The notes: generated by a model from the sequence alone, not told the origin. DNA of 64,000 bases from Microcoleus sp. FACHB-831 (GCF_014695585.1 NZ_JACJON010000084.1:85750-149749); one strand, 5' to 3'; shown: positions 1 to 9,400, counted from the stretch's first letter. Numbers and translations are program-made.

Positions 1-361
1 AGGGAATCGGGGTACCAGTACGTGAAAAGGCTAAACCTGATAGAGTACCTGCCAAACTACCCGTATCCATCGCATCCGGGCGACCGTTGGTATTGACATC
101 TTTGAAGCTGGAAGCGTTCGGTATGAAGCGAGCCGAACTTGTTACTCCAGCAGGGGTTTGCAGTTGCAACTGCCGGACGCGAATGTCAAAAAGAGTAGGA
201 GCGGGCTTGCCAGGATTTTGTGGCTGCGTGAAGAAGGCTGCATCGCCTTTTATACTACCGCCTGTAACCGTAACTTGAGCATTAGCAGAAGGAGCAAGAG
301 CTAGGGCCAAGCCTCCAGCGATACCTAGAAAAACAACGGAGCGAGTTGAATTGGCGATCAT
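1..361 (-). CDS. Secreted hypothetical protein, N-terminal part (cut by window edge)
   Basis: An open frame runs from an ATG at 361 on the minus strand off the left edge of the window, giving about 120 residues. The first 28 residues form a clear signal peptide: MIANSTRS, then a hydrophobic run rich in Ala, Leu and Gly, ending SANAQ, so cleavage after SANA is likely. The mature part begins VTVTGGSIKGDAAFF and reads as a beta-rich periplasmic or surface protein. I do not recognise a family, and the C-terminus is missing. There is no gene immediately upstream, so it probably has its own promoter in the 362-750 region. A reading frame on the other strand here is a shadow. Confidence 0.75.
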   Translation of the reverse strand, partial: MIANSTRSVVFLGIAGGLALALAPSANAQVTVTGGSIKGDAAFFTQPQNPGKPAPTLFDIRVRQLQLQTPAGVTSSARFIPNASSFKDVNTNGRPDAMDTGSLAGTLSGLAFSRTGTPIP

Positions 362-751
362 GTGATTAAGACTCCATCTGGAAATTAATTACAACTAAGC
401 AAAGTATCTAGCTCAACACTTAACAGGGAACAACTGTTAGTTTTTTTGAATTTATCCTGACCCCATTTAGGGTTAGAAGTATTAAGAACGTGTGTAGATC
501 TCCTGACTCTTACAGCGTTGTCATACGGGTAGGGCTTGTTGGAAGCTTACGAGCCGACCCTTTTAGTAGCTTTCTTTAGGCTATGACTTTGCCGTGTGAG
601 AGAAGGTTCCCGAACAACCAAAAATTTTTTGAAATTTCTTAGTAGCAGATAAGACATAGGTTTCAGCCTTTGAAGTGCGGGGGAGCTATATAAATAGATC
701 GGGTGCGAGCCGAAAAAGTTAGACAGCATGAACCTTACACAGGTTTAGCTA

Positions 752-900
752 TAACTAAGTAAGTTCGTCGGTAGTGCGGCTCCAAAAGGTGCAACCACTG
801 CCTGTTCTACGCAGATATACGGATAAGTAAGTAAGTTTGTCAATGGGTGCAGCTAAAAAAATTGCGGGTAGCACCCGCGTTACGCAAATGTACGGAGATA
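752..900. repeat. Two diverged tandem copies (~74 bp) in a gene-free region
   Basis: The stretch 362-1034 has no convincing gene. Inside it, 752-825 and 826-900 align as direct copies. Both begin AAGTAAGTT(T/C)GTC and end TACGCA-AT-TACGGA-ATA, with about two-thirds identity between. The second copy contains a small hairpin (CGGGT-AGC-ACCCG). It could be duplicated untranslated or regulatory sequence. No function is evident. Confidence 0.45.
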
Positions 901-1034
901 TAGGTAATCTTTTACAAGCTTGATACTTTTTGCTAACCGCTCCTCTAACCTCTTTAGTTTTACGATTGCGGCTTTACTTATCTCTTCTCTACTAGGTACG
1001 GCACATTAGGGTTCAATAGGGTTCACAGTACGGA

Positions 1035-1060
1035 TAAAAAAAGGTGGGCAATGCCCACCC
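1035..1060 (-). terminator. Rho-independent terminator of the porin gene
   Basis: On the minus strand, GGTGGGC-ATT-GCCCACC is followed directly by a run of eight T. It lies about 20 bases after the porin stop codon. The same hairpin sequence recurs as a terminator at 25062-25089, so it belongs to a dispersed family. Confidence 0.85.
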
Positions 1061-1078
1061 TACCCAAATCGAAAATTC

Positions 1079-3214
1079 CTAGAAGGAGAAAGTAGTACGC
1101 AACGCACCAATTGTTATGGTGTCGTTGTTATTGTTATGACCCGGATTGAAAAGCACGATCACTCCTGGAGTGACGGTTACATTATCCGATACCCGCAAGC
1201 GGTAGAAGGCTTCTACGTGAGTTGTAGTTCCAGGCTGACCGCCTTCAGGTGCTGTAATGTCCCCCCTGCTAAAGAAGCTAGGAATGTTCCTGCCCGTTGG
1301 CAAGTCGCTGTCGGTAATCTTGGGAGGCTGACCTACATAAAGACCTAAAAGGTTGCCATCACCAAAGAGATCGGGGAAGTTTAGGTACGCCATCCAGTTA
1401 ATAGTCTCTACACTTCCCGATCCTCCACCTTTAAGGTCGGAAGTGGTGTATCCACCCCAGCCGCCAAAGGTGATGCGAGGTGTCAGTCGCCATTCTAAGC
1501 TGGCGCCGAAGGCGTTGGTGTTCATAGGAGATCTGCCCGAAATCGGACTCTGGATCGCCAACAAATCATCACCTACACCAGTAGCCAAGCGTCCGAAAGG
1601 AGAGTAGGAGTTGATGTACTGAAAGGCAAGGTCAATCGTATCTGCGGGTGATGCGTTTAACTGTACGCCTGCCGTCGTTTCGCCAAAGTCTCCGCCCAAT
1701 ATCCCCCCAAATCGGGAATCAGCGGGCGTGCTGGCTGAATAAACTCCTTGCAAGCTAAAGCGCGTACCGAGTTGGTAGTCAAAGCCTATACCACCGCGAC
1801 CCGCACCGATGCCTATAATCGGGTTGCGCTGTGCAAACCGAGAAATAGGGCCTTGACCAGCACTTTCAACGCGGTTGGCTCCCCGGAACACGTTAACGGG
1901 GTTAACTCCCTCTGGACCAACCACAAAGGCAAAGTTATTGCCAATAAGCTGGCGATAGGTCAAGTCGCTGAGTACTACGTCGTTACCAGTGTCGCCTTCA
2001 TATCCCAGCCCGACAAAGGTGTTCAAGCGTCGTCCTGTTCCCGTGCTGCCACCACCTGCTTGAAGTCCGGTGAGTAAGAGGCTGCGCGGGCTGAACTGGG
2101 TCAGCAAGCTTAACTGTACGTTGTGAATGAGGTTAACATTCGTGTCTAAGTCTCTTACTCGATCGAGTTGGGTAAACTCGTTCTCGCTGCGTCCTTGGAC
2201 ACCAACGATCGCTTGTCCAAATAGCTTGGTTGTAGTAGAGAACTGATGCGCTTCGAGAAAGGCTGTGCGACCTTCCAGGTTGTCTACCCGAGTACCCAAG
2301 CTAGCTATTTCTGCCTGGAATTCCTGCGTCAGCCGTCGCAGGGCTTCTAGATCTGTTTGGGTAACGGTATCACCAGGTCTGCTGGCAATCAACCGTTCTA
2401 TCTGCCTCATGCAGGAATTGATACCAGCGGCAAATTCATAGCGGGTTAGCGCCCGGTTGCCGCGAAATGTGCCATCGGGATAACCTGCGATACAGTTATA
2501 GCGCTCGACTAGCGATCGCAGTGCCTCATATGCCCAGTCTCCCGGTCGCACGTCCCGCAACTGCGTCACGTTAGTGACTTGGTTCATCGGATCGTCTTCC
2601 GCCGCTTCCTCTTCTAGCGACCCTAAGCCGGGGCTATCTATTTGAGAGTTTTCCGCACCAGCGTCGGGTGTCGAACCGCCTTGGGCTAAAACCGAACTTT
2701 GATTTTTTAATTCCTTAACTTGCTTCTCGTCTGACGACGTAGAGCCAGACATTGCTTTTCCCTCGACGGGTGCGAATGCTGACTTTGTGCTAATACTAAT
2801 CTTTTTGGTAACTTCCAGCGGCAATTTGACTGTCATTGTCGCTTTTGCTTCATCAGCCTTTGTCAGGCCATCCACTGCCACTAGCGGTTCAGTTGACGCC
2901 CCTTGCAAGTCGTCTGGCGTTGTTGCCTGTGCTTCTTGCTTATTAGGGAATAAATCTACTGCTACTGGATCGGACGAATCTGCTGCTAAAGCTGATAAAT
3001 TGGCAGACGTTTTCGCCTGGGCTACCTTAGATACCTTCACTACATCGGTAGATGCCGAGAATCCCTGGTTTGAAGACTGTAAATCGGTCGCGCTGCCCGT
3101 CGCGTTTACATCTGATGCTGCAACCGCTGGGGACAGGTTGGCTACAAGCAAACCAATAGCCGTAAATATTAAGGCTGAGGATGCTGTCTTCTCAAAAAAA
3201 AACTGGGATTTCAC
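1079..3214 (-). CDS. SLH-domain OprB-type outer-membrane porin (cyanobacterial iron-uptake porin family)
   Basis: An outer-membrane beta-barrel porin of the cyanobacterial SLH-OprB family, members of which are implicated in uptake of inorganic solutes such as iron. I place the start at the GTG at 3214 (711 aa) because GAGGAG lies 10 bases before it. A GTG nine codons upstream is possible. Order: signal peptide (about 1-35, ending SPAVAA), a Ser/Thr/Ala-rich linker to about residue 205, one SLH domain (about 208-265, with DWAYEALRSLVERY and GYPDGTFRG) that should bind the peptidoglycan-linked polymer, a short coiled coil (about 270-320), then a carbohydrate-selective-porin barrel to a C-terminal Phe (LRTTFSF). 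The ~170-residue linker before the SLH domain is unusually long for the family. The gene is monocistronic with its own terminator. The porin family is secure; the substrate is inferred from the family only. Confidence 0.9.
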   Translation of the reverse strand: MKSQFFFEKTASSALIFTAIGLLVANLSPAVAASDVNATGSATDLQSSNQGFSASTDVVKVSKVAQAKTSANLSALAADSSDPVAVDLFPNKQEAQATTPDDLQGASTEPLVAVDGLTKADEAKATMTVKLPLEVTKKISISTKSAFAPVEGKAMSGSTSSDEKQVKELKNQSSVLAQGGSTPDAGAENSQIDSPGLGSLEEEAAEDDPMNQVTNVTQLRDVRPGDWAYEALRSLVERYNCIAGYPDGTFRGNRALTRYEFAAGINSCMRQIERLIASRPGDTVTQTDLEALRRLTQEFQAEIASLGTRVDNLEGRTAFLEAHQFSTTTKLFGQAIVGVQGRSENEFTQLDRVRDLDTNVNLIHNVQLSLLTQFSPRSLLLTGLQAGGGSTGTGRRLNTFVGLGYEGDTGNDVVLSDLTYRQLIGNNFAFVVGPEGVNPVNVFRGANRVESAGQGPISRFAQRNPIIGIGAGRGGIGFDYQLGTRFSLQGVYSASTPADSRFGGILGGDFGETTAGVQLNASPADTIDLAFQYINSYSPFGRLATGVGDDLLAIQSPISGRSPMNTNAFGASLEWRLTPRITFGGWGGYTTSDLKGGGSGSVETINWMAYLNFPDLFGDGNLLGLYVGQPPKITDSDLPTGRNIPSFFSRGDITAPEGGQPGTTTHVEAFYRLRVSDNVTVTPGVIVLFNPGHNNNNDTITIGALRTTFSF

Positions 3215-3378
3215 GGTGCTAATACTCCTCGAAAACACCACATGACCACGAATGGTACACGAACATTATACAATTCGCTACTAGATTATGGATGATTTTT
3301 AAAAGTACATTACTTCTGTGGATACGTGGGAAATAGGCCAATAGATACTTGAATAGTCATCATAGAAAATTGGTAATA

Positions 3379-3433
3379 ATTATGAATTATGAATTAGCAA
3401 TTATCAACACTAAATTTATTCATAATTCATAAT
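3379..3433. repeat. Perfect 16-bp inverted repeat with 23-base spacer
   Basis: ATTATGAATTATGAAT at 3379-3394 is exactly inverted at 3418-3433. It lies between the pentapeptide gene and the porin gene (both minus strand), in the promoter side of the porin gene. It is AT-rich and lacks a T-run, so it is more likely a dispersed repeat or transcript-processing hairpin than a terminator. Confidence 0.7.
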
Positions 3434-3481
3434 GGATAATTAGCATATAGCCAGAAGTGAGTAGCCAGTTTAGCAATTGGA

Positions 3482-5251
3482 CTAGGCTTGAGACCATAAA
3501 AGAGCGATCGCCATCCTCACTGCCTCCCCCACGACCGAAAATCTTGCCCCCTCATCCGCCGCTTCCTCCCAACGTCGCAACTGCTTGTGGAAAGTTTGAT
3601 CCTCTTTGGCTCGCTTTATAATTGCCTGACCAATAAGTGTCTTCTGAATTTCTTCAGTTGAAATCCCTTGACTCTTCAAAAAGTCTATGAGCCGCTGCAC
3701 GCTCTCTATAATCTGATCGGGAGCTTGCGATTTAATAATCCATTGCATCTGATTGATCACCTCTTGATAGTTCCGCAAACGGTGATCTTGAGGCGGCGGT
3801 GGTGGTGGTGGCGCAGGCATTGGAGTCTGCCTGAGTCGTGCATCTAGTGGTGTTGGAGGCGGATCAATACGCAAGGGAATTTGCAGCAATTCCAAAACAG
3901 CTTCCCGTTTAGATTGCAGCCTGTGCAACATCGACGGGTACATTTGCAAAATGCGTTTAGCCAAACTTTCTCTATTCACCACATGGCTGGCTGTCAGTCT
4001 CAGCAGATAACGATCGTCACTGGGTTCATAAGTTTTAATAGTCAGGTATAAGTCTGGTGAAGACTGTTCCACTTGAATCACAGTAAAAACTAAAGCTTCC
4101 CAGTTAGGAGCCTCCTGAAATAGCACCTCAATTGTGGTAGCGCCCTCTGCATTCTGTTTGTCGCCATCTTGCTGCTGTTTCCCCAGTTCACCCGGCTCAA
4201 AATCGCGATTTTCAGGATAGCGAGCTGTCGGCGTCTTGTTAGCGTAATTAAACTGCGTAAAAACATAACTACACTCAACCTTAGACAGATCTACATCCTC
4301 AAGATGCCAGTTGTTGATACAACAGCCAGTCATTTGTGCGCGGTCGAGATTTGTGCGAATTAAATGAGTCTCTAAGAGAAAAGCTTGGCTCAAATTAGCT
4401 TCGCTCAAAGTGGCTTCGCTTAGGTACGCGCCGCTGAGATCGGCACGTCGCAAGTCTGCTCCGCGTAAATTGGCCTCAGTTAAATCAGCGCGTAACAGAT
4501 ATACATCTTGGAGCAGCGATCGCAAAAAGTAGGTTTTTCGCAAACTTGCCTTAAGCAAATACGCACCAGTCAGATTCGCTCGGCTCAAATCTGCACCGTT
4601 GAGATTTGCTTCAGTCAAATCAGCGCCTACCAGAACTGCTCGGTGCAAATCTGCCTCGCTCAAATTCGCCGACCGCAGATAAGCGGAGGACAAGTCGGCT
4701 TCTGTCAAGTTAGCACCCACTAAAATTGCTTCTCGCAAATTCGCTGCTGCTAAGCGGCTCTCGCGGAGATTTGCCCTAGTAAGATTAGCGTTAATCAAGC
4801 TGGCGTTACAGAGATTAACCTCCATCAATTCCGCCTCGATTAACGAGGTACCGTTTAGTTTGGCGCGTTCGAGATCGACTTGATCCAACTTTGCTCCTGC
4901 AAGGTTCGCGCCACTGAGATCGGCATCTTGGAGAAGTGCCCAGTTGAGTTCGGCGTCTTGGAGATTAGCCAAACGCAAGTCTACTTTGTGCATTTGAGCG
5001 CGGCTCAAACTTGCCTGCTTGAGATCGACATTGTGAAGCGTGGAGCTGTGCAAATCAGCTTGGCTCAGGCAAGCGCCAGTCAGCCTGCTGTTGTTCAGAG
5101 TTGCCCAGCTTAAGTTAGCGCCAGTCAGGTTGGCTCCGGTTAAGTCAATATTTTGCAGATTGACCCCGCTGAGACTGGCTCCGCTGAGGTCAATATGGGC
5201 AAAATCGCGCTCTCCTTGTCGATAGCGGTCGAGAAAATTCTGTACTTGCAC
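3482..5251 (-). CDS. Pentapeptide-repeat protein with conserved C-terminal domain
   Basis: 589 aa with a GTG start (MQVQNFLDRYRQGERDF). Residues about 17-335 are an almost unbroken run of A(D/N)LxX pentapeptides, more than 60 copies, which should fold as a long right-handed quadrilateral beta-helix. Residues about 345-450 form a separate globular domain (IEVLFQEAPNWEALVF, then a region ending MLHRLQSKREAVLELL), followed by a proline-rich linker with a run of seven Pro and a helical C-terminal region of about 110 residues. There is no signal peptide or membrane segment, so it is likely cytoplasmic. This layout recurs in cyanobacterial proteins of unknown role, and pentapeptide helices usually act as scaffolds or protein-binding surfaces. 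It stands alone between unrelated genes. The function is unknown. Confidence 0.85.
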   Translation of the reverse strand: MQVQNFLDRYRQGERDFAHIDLSGASLSGVNLQNIDLTGANLTGANLSWATLNNSRLTGACLSQADLHSSTLHNVDLKQASLSRAQMHKVDLRLANLQDAELNWALLQDADLSGANLAGAKLDQVDLERAKLNGTSLIEAELMEVNLCNASLINANLTRANLRESRLAAANLREAILVGANLTEADLSSAYLRSANLSEADLHRAVLVGADLTEANLNGADLSRANLTGAYLLKASLRKTYFLRSLLQDVYLLRADLTEANLRGADLRRADLSGAYLSEATLSEANLSQAFLLETHLIRTNLDRAQMTGCCINNWHLEDVDLSKVECSYVFTQFNYANKTPTARYPENRDFEPGELGKQQQDGDKQNAEGATTIEVLFQEAPNWEALVFTVIQVEQSSPDLYLTIKTYEPSDDRYLLRLTASHVVNRESLAKRILQMYPSMLHRLQSKREAVLELLQIPLRIDPPPTPLDARLRQTPMPAPPPPPPPQDHRLRNYQEVINQMQWIIKSQAPDQIIESVQRLIDFLKSQGISTEEIQKTLIGQAIIKRAKEDQTFHKQLRRWEEAADEGARFSVVGEAVRMAIALLWSQA

Positions 5252-5399
5252 AGAAGAAGGGGCTAATTGGCTGGTGTAGGGCTAGCAGTATTCTAGCTTT
5301 TAGCCCCACTGCCTCTGAAAAGTTAAAAGTAAAAAGGCTTCATGCTAAAGAAAGAATTTTTGTTCTTTCTGTTGTTTTTTAGCTTTTGTTTTGCCTTAT

Positions 5400-6953
5400 T
5401 TATGGTAGCCAGCGGGGGTGCAATCCAGGTAAAGGCAGCTCTATAGGTTGTTGCATCTGAGAGGTGGATTGTTCTGGCGTTGACGGAACGAGGGGGAGGA
5501 GCCAGAGGCGAGAAGTCGCGATCGCTTGCCCTTCATTGGTTCTTAAGCTCCCTAACTCTGTTTGGTCTGGCGAACTTACGATCTGATCGAACAGCAGGGC
5601 TAAATTATCCGGCGATAGGTTCATCTGAATGTCTCGCTGGTTGGGCAAAACCAATAACGGCTTAATCTGGGCTGTATTTATGTCAATCGCCGCTAAGTAA
5701 GGCTGTTCTTGGTATTCTTGTCCGGGCAGCAGTTGGGTGAGCAAGCAGTATAGCGTAGTTGCGCCGCGATCGAACTCGCAGGCGAGAATTGAGCCGTTTG
5801 TGTCTAAAAGTTTTTTCTCAACTCCAGGTTTGATGGCTTGGTTGGGGACGATATAGAGCGATCGCGTGTAATTTGTGTTGAACTTCACCATCGCAGTGAC
5901 TGAGTTATCCTGGGCAAAGCTCAGAGCTACTTGATACTGCGCTAGAAAATCTACAGGGTTGGCTTTAGGCTGCATCGGTAAAATCGCTACACCTTGTCCC
6001 TGAGCGATCGCTACATTCTCATTGTCCGGCGCAATCAAAAAGTCACCCCCAGGCTGGTTCTCTAACGGTTGTAGAGACATTTTGCCATCCCGATCGCCTT
6101 GATTTTTTAGCAGCCACAAACGAAAATCTGCCGGATTGTTGCGATTGATGCGCCCGACAACAATTGTCTGACCATCGGCAGACAAGTCAAATTTCAGATT
6201 GCGATATTCTTTACTATCTAAAACTAGGTTGGTTCGACCTGGTGGCTGCTGGGAAGTGCGATCGCCAAAAAGGGAAAAGGGAATTAATTGATTTGTTGCT
6301 TCTTCGTCTTCCGGCTTGCGATGATGGATTCCTGTCGTTACCGCGTATAACTTTTGTTCTTGCAACCCTTTACTAATACTCTGGGGATCGCTAGCAGAAA
6401 ACAAAATTTTGTCGCCATCTGGGTATGGTCTAAAATCTTCCACCACTAAATCTTTGGGCGTCAGAACTGTTTTTTGCTGTCGGGTGAGGTTGTAAACAAT
6501 TAACCGTCCCTTTTCTTCTCCATCAGTGCCAATGTAAGCAAAAGCGCGATCGCGAGTCCGAAAAGACCCCACAAACGGCTTCATTACCTTTCCCTTTCCT
6601 GCTTCACCTTTATAGCTTTCCGCAGCACCCTGCAACTGAACTTTGTACGGGGTGTCATACACAGGGGGATCTATTAGGGTATAGGCCATCCGCCGCCCTG
6701 CCCAGGCAAATTTTCCGCGTAAAGATGGCTCAATTTTTAGATTCGCTTCGACACTAGCGCGATCCATTGGGCGGCTAAAGGTGAGGATAAATTTTTTATC
6801 CTCAGCTCCCACTTGTTTCTCTTGCCAGCTAAAATCTCTGACTGTCGGAGCTGCGTGCTGACCGCTAGATACCATTAGCACCAGCACCAGTGTTAGCACC
6901 ATGATGAGCGTTAGGGCAGCGCGATCGAGCGGTTGGAGGAATGATTTGGACAT
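5400..6953 (-). CDS. Membrane-tethered Ig-like / beta-propeller-like protein
   Basis: 517 aa from an ATG. A hydrophobic segment at about 13-31 (ALTLIMVLTLVLVLMVSSG) acts as a signal anchor, placing the rest in the periplasm or lumen. Residues about 40-130 look like a bacterial Ig-like domain of the SbsA type (FILTFSRPMDRASVEANLKI, then a VQL strand). The remainder consists of repeated beta segments with SxD/PDGD turns (for example FRPYPDGDKILFSAS and FDLSADGQTIVVGRIN), typical of a WD40/TolB-like propeller. It ends LPLPGLHPRWLP. No catalytic motif is visible. It is a hypothetical protein of a type common in cyanobacteria; a role in cell-envelope binding is only a guess. Confidence 0.8.
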   Translation of the reverse strand: MSKSFLQPLDRAALTLIMVLTLVLVLMVSSGQHAAPTVRDFSWQEKQVGAEDKKFILTFSRPMDRASVEANLKIEPSLRGKFAWAGRRMAYTLIDPPVYDTPYKVQLQGAAESYKGEAGKGKVMKPFVGSFRTRDRAFAYIGTDGEEKGRLIVYNLTRQQKTVLTPKDLVVEDFRPYPDGDKILFSASDPQSISKGLQEQKLYAVTTGIHHRKPEDEEATNQLIPFSLFGDRTSQQPPGRTNLVLDSKEYRNLKFDLSADGQTIVVGRINRNNPADFRLWLLKNQGDRDGKMSLQPLENQPGGDFLIAPDNENVAIAQGQGVAILPMQPKANPVDFLAQYQVALSFAQDNSVTAMVKFNTNYTRSLYIVPNQAIKPGVEKKLLDTNGSILACEFDRGATTLYCLLTQLLPGQEYQEQPYLAAIDINTAQIKPLLVLPNQRDIQMNLSPDNLALLFDQIVSSPDQTELGSLRTNEGQAIATSRLWLLPLVPSTPEQSTSQMQQPIELPLPGLHPRWLP

Positions 6954-7088
6954 TGGTCAATAACGGTTGGGCATGGGGTATTGGGGATGAGGAAAGATAA
7001 AAGGTAAAAGCGGTATTTTTGGCCTTTAGATGCTTCGCTAAGGCTCGAACGCTTCGCGCTTTTTACTTTCTTAGTTGCAATTCCCTAT

Positions 7089-7895
7089 TTAATAAGCGTA
7101 AGGATCTGAGACGGGCGGAATTTTTTTGACCGAACTAGCCTCAATTATGAGTTGGCGTTTGTCTTGTTGAGTTTCGGCAATCATTTTACCTTCTACTTCT
7201 AACCATGTGTCGGTGGGATAGTCTTTACGACTTCCTGTAAGCTTCACTGGCAGCGCTACGGGATAGGCATCGGCGGCACAGCAGGTTATTACAAATCTAG
7301 TTATTAGCAGATATTGCTCTGGCAGTTCAGGCGGATATACAACAAACCCCTGGACTTTGGCTTTTTTGCCTATGTATGCATCCGGTTCGGGATAAACATT
7401 AAGCGTCCGCACCCAGTCAATAAGCGATCGCTCTTCAGATCGGCCTGAAGTGCGAAAAGATTGAGTTTTGGAGCGTGTTATGGTGAGAGACTCGTTGACG
7501 CCCCGTTGAACGGCTGTTTGGCTAGTGAAGATTTTGGGGGCAACTAACAAACCTAGTATTGCTGTTGCCAGCAACAGCCCGCTACTCCAACCAGGGGGAA
7601 ACAGAGTGATGTGCCCAACGCTGGGAGTGGGAGCTTTTTCTCGTCGAGATGGGGTTCGCAGGCGGGAAATGACCAGGTTCCAAGCTTTTAAAGCGCTCAA
7701 GATTAATAAGCAAATGGCGGTGAGCAAGACTAACCAAAAATAATGTGGGTGAATCAGCAGCTTTAACTCACCAGTGAACCAGTATTTTAGTAGCAAGATG
7801 CCCCAAGCGGCGATCGCTAAGACATCCAACCATTCCACTACAAAGAAGACCCAAAATCGATTAGATCGAGAAGGTTGTGAGGCTCTAACAGTCAT
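7089..7895 (-). CDS. TIGR03943/DUF1980-type partner of the upstream permease
   Basis: 268 aa. It has three membrane segments in the first half (about 12-37, 50-75 and 103-122) and a soluble C-terminal domain of about 110 residues containing VYPPELPEQYLLITRF, a CCAADAYP motif and DTWLEVEGKM. This is the architecture of the putative permease-subunit family TIGR03943 (DUF1980). The start is the ATG at 7895, six bases after the stop of the permease at 7902-8936, so the two are almost certainly one operon and one complex. The paired cysteines could bind a metal or take part in redox chemistry. The substrate is unknown; metal or metalloid export has been suggested for related permeases. Confidence 0.85.
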   Translation of the reverse strand: MTVRASQPSRSNRFWVFFVVEWLDVLAIAAWGILLLKYWFTGELKLLIHPHYFWLVLLTAICLLILSALKAWNLVISRLRTPSRREKAPTPSVGHITLFPPGWSSGLLLATAILGLLVAPKIFTSQTAVQRGVNESLTITRSKTQSFRTSGRSEERSLIDWVRTLNVYPEPDAYIGKKAKVQGFVVYPPELPEQYLLITRFVITCCAADAYPVALPVKLTGSRKDYPTDTWLEVEGKMIAETQQDKRQLIIEASSVKKIPPVSDPYAY

Positions 7896-7901
7896 TAGAA
7901 A

Positions 7902-8936
7902 TTATACAAAGAAGCTATAGGACAGGGTGAATAGAAGGGTCAGTTGAGCTGCCAGGAAAAATATATAAATCACCGCCCTTGTCTTGAAAATTGACAACAT
8001 CAGACCCACACCTTTGAGGTCAATCATCGGCCCAAACACCAAAAATGCCAATATGGAGCCGGGGGTAAAGGCGGAAGCAAAGGAAAGGGCAAAAAATGCA
8101 TCCACTGTTGAACAAATCGACACTAGGCCAGCCAAGATAATCATGGCAATAATTGAGGCGATGGGGTTAGTACCGATTGAGAGTATAAGTTCGCGGGGAG
8201 CAGCCACTTGGATAATGGCGGCGATCGCGCTTCCTATAATTAATACTCCCCCTAACTCCCGCAACTCTTGGACTGTATTTTCAAGTAACAGGTTCAGTTT
8301 ATATGAGAGCGGTTTGCCCTGCGGTGTAGCTGCCATAGAGGCTTGTAGTATGGTGGTGTCCATCCGCAAAGGTTCACCTCCGGGCTGTCCTAGTAAGAAT
8401 GTACCCGATTGCAAAAGGGTAGATTTTTGTTCTGATGCGGGATAGTTAGCTTTTGACGATGTAGACGATTTAGTTCCTTTAATTGCTCTGGCGATCGCTG
8501 GTTGCAGTAGGGGTCGCATATCAGGCTGGGTACTAAATACGCAGCCAATAATAGTCGCGATCGCTAGCGAAAACACTACCCGCAAGACAACTATTTCTGG
8601 CTGATCCCGAAATGCCGTCCAAGTTGCCCAGATCACGATGGGATTAATTGTCGGTGCTGCCAGTAAGAACCCAATTGCTACTGGTGTAGGCACGCCTTGA
8701 ATCAGCAACCGACGCGCTACGGGCACGTTGCCACACTCGCAAACTGGGAACAAGAAGCCGATGCAACTGCCGACGAAAGCTCCTAGAAATGGGTTAGAGG
8801 GCATAAATGCAATCAGTTTGCGCTCATCTATAAACAACAGCAGGATGCCGGATAGCAAAACTCCCAGCAGCAAGAAAGGCATTGCCTCGACGATCAGGCT
8901 CAAAAATAGGGTGAAGGCGTTGTTCAGTTGATTCAT
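7902..8936 (-). CDS. UPF0718/DUF318-type inner-membrane permease
   Basis: 344 aa, with about eight hydrophobic segments spread over two homologous halves separated by a polar loop (about 150-215). The signature CECGNVPVARRLLIQG followed by AAPTINPIVIWATW in the first half and the SICSTVDAFFALSFA / GPMIDLKG region in the second are characteristic of the UPF0718 (DUF318) permeases, the family that includes ArsP organoarsenical exporters. The first gene of a two-gene operon with the DUF1980 protein downstream. The conserved Cys pair in CECG could contact a metal or organometal. No regulator gene is adjacent. The substrate is uncertain. Confidence 0.88.
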   Translation of the reverse strand: MNQLNNAFTLFLSLIVEAMPFLLLGVLLSGILLLFIDERKLIAFMPSNPFLGAFVGSCIGFLFPVCECGNVPVARRLLIQGVPTPVAIGFLLAAPTINPIVIWATWTAFRDQPEIVVLRVVFSLAIATIIGCVFSTQPDMRPLLQPAIARAIKGTKSSTSSKANYPASEQKSTLLQSGTFLLGQPGGEPLRMDTTILQASMAATPQGKPLSYKLNLLLENTVQELRELGGVLIIGSAIAAIIQVAAPRELILSIGTNPIASIIAMIILAGLVSICSTVDAFFALSFASAFTPGSILAFLVFGPMIDLKGVGLMLSIFKTRAVIYIFFLAAQLTLLFTLSYSFFV

Positions 8937-9177
8937 GCTTTAACGGTCGCGCGATCGCTTTCTATGCTTGGTAATGCAGGCGACATTTTATGCAGGCAAA
9001 TTTAGGATGCTATTTTAAAACTTATGCATCCCTGCCTAGTCTATTGGCGTATTACTCATTATGGCTGGGTGTACTTAAGTCTTTTGTGTAAAGTTTCAAG
9101 CAAATGCCTTTTTGCGCTAGCTAAGTGTTATATCAGTTAATACCATTAATGGGATCGTTAATATGGACATTTTAAAA

Positions 9178-9400
9178 AAGATGCGTAATTTCTAAGGGAA
9201 CAACTTTTTTGTCATGCGGGGCAACATAAATGGAGCGTAGGCGAAGCCTTCGCAATAGCTAGAATTTTGCAGATTCTAGCTAAGTCTATCGCGAGCGCTA
9301 ATGCTCGGTTAGAGTTAGGCAGAAATTACACAATAGCGTACAAATGCCTAAGTTTTGTCTAAGTCAATTTAATCTATCCCCATAAGCTTAGGGGTTTTTT
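9178..9400 (+). other. Structured gene-free region ending in a terminator-like hairpin (possible small RNA)
   Basis: The 553-base gap 8937-9489 has no gene. From about 9230 it contains a compact hairpin (GCGAA-GCC-TTCGC, part of a dispersed GGCGAAGCC repeat), a perfect 10-bp stem TAGCTAGAAT / ATTCTAGCTA with a 7-base loop at 9256-9282, and then the hairpin plus T6 at 9378-9400. This order would suit a short transcript that ends 90 bases before the diguanylate cyclase gene. It does not resemble a c-di-GMP riboswitch. Confidence 0.35.
9378..9400 (+). terminator. Terminator-like hairpin with T6 upstream of the GGDEF gene
   Basis: CCCC-ATAAGCTTA-GGGG followed directly by TTTTTT. The inner TAAGCTTA is self-complementary. 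There is no plus-strand gene upstream for it to terminate, so it may end a small RNA or act as a leader attenuator. Confidence 0.55.

Noticed and set aside
547..729. 60-codon minus-strand ORF
   Set aside because: Composition and lack of a ribosome site suggest a chance frame.
4169..5225. Several plus-strand ORFs opposite the pentapeptide gene
   Set aside because: They are antisense shadows created by the regular pentapeptide codon pattern; Gln/Ile/Cys-rich products are typical of this artefact.
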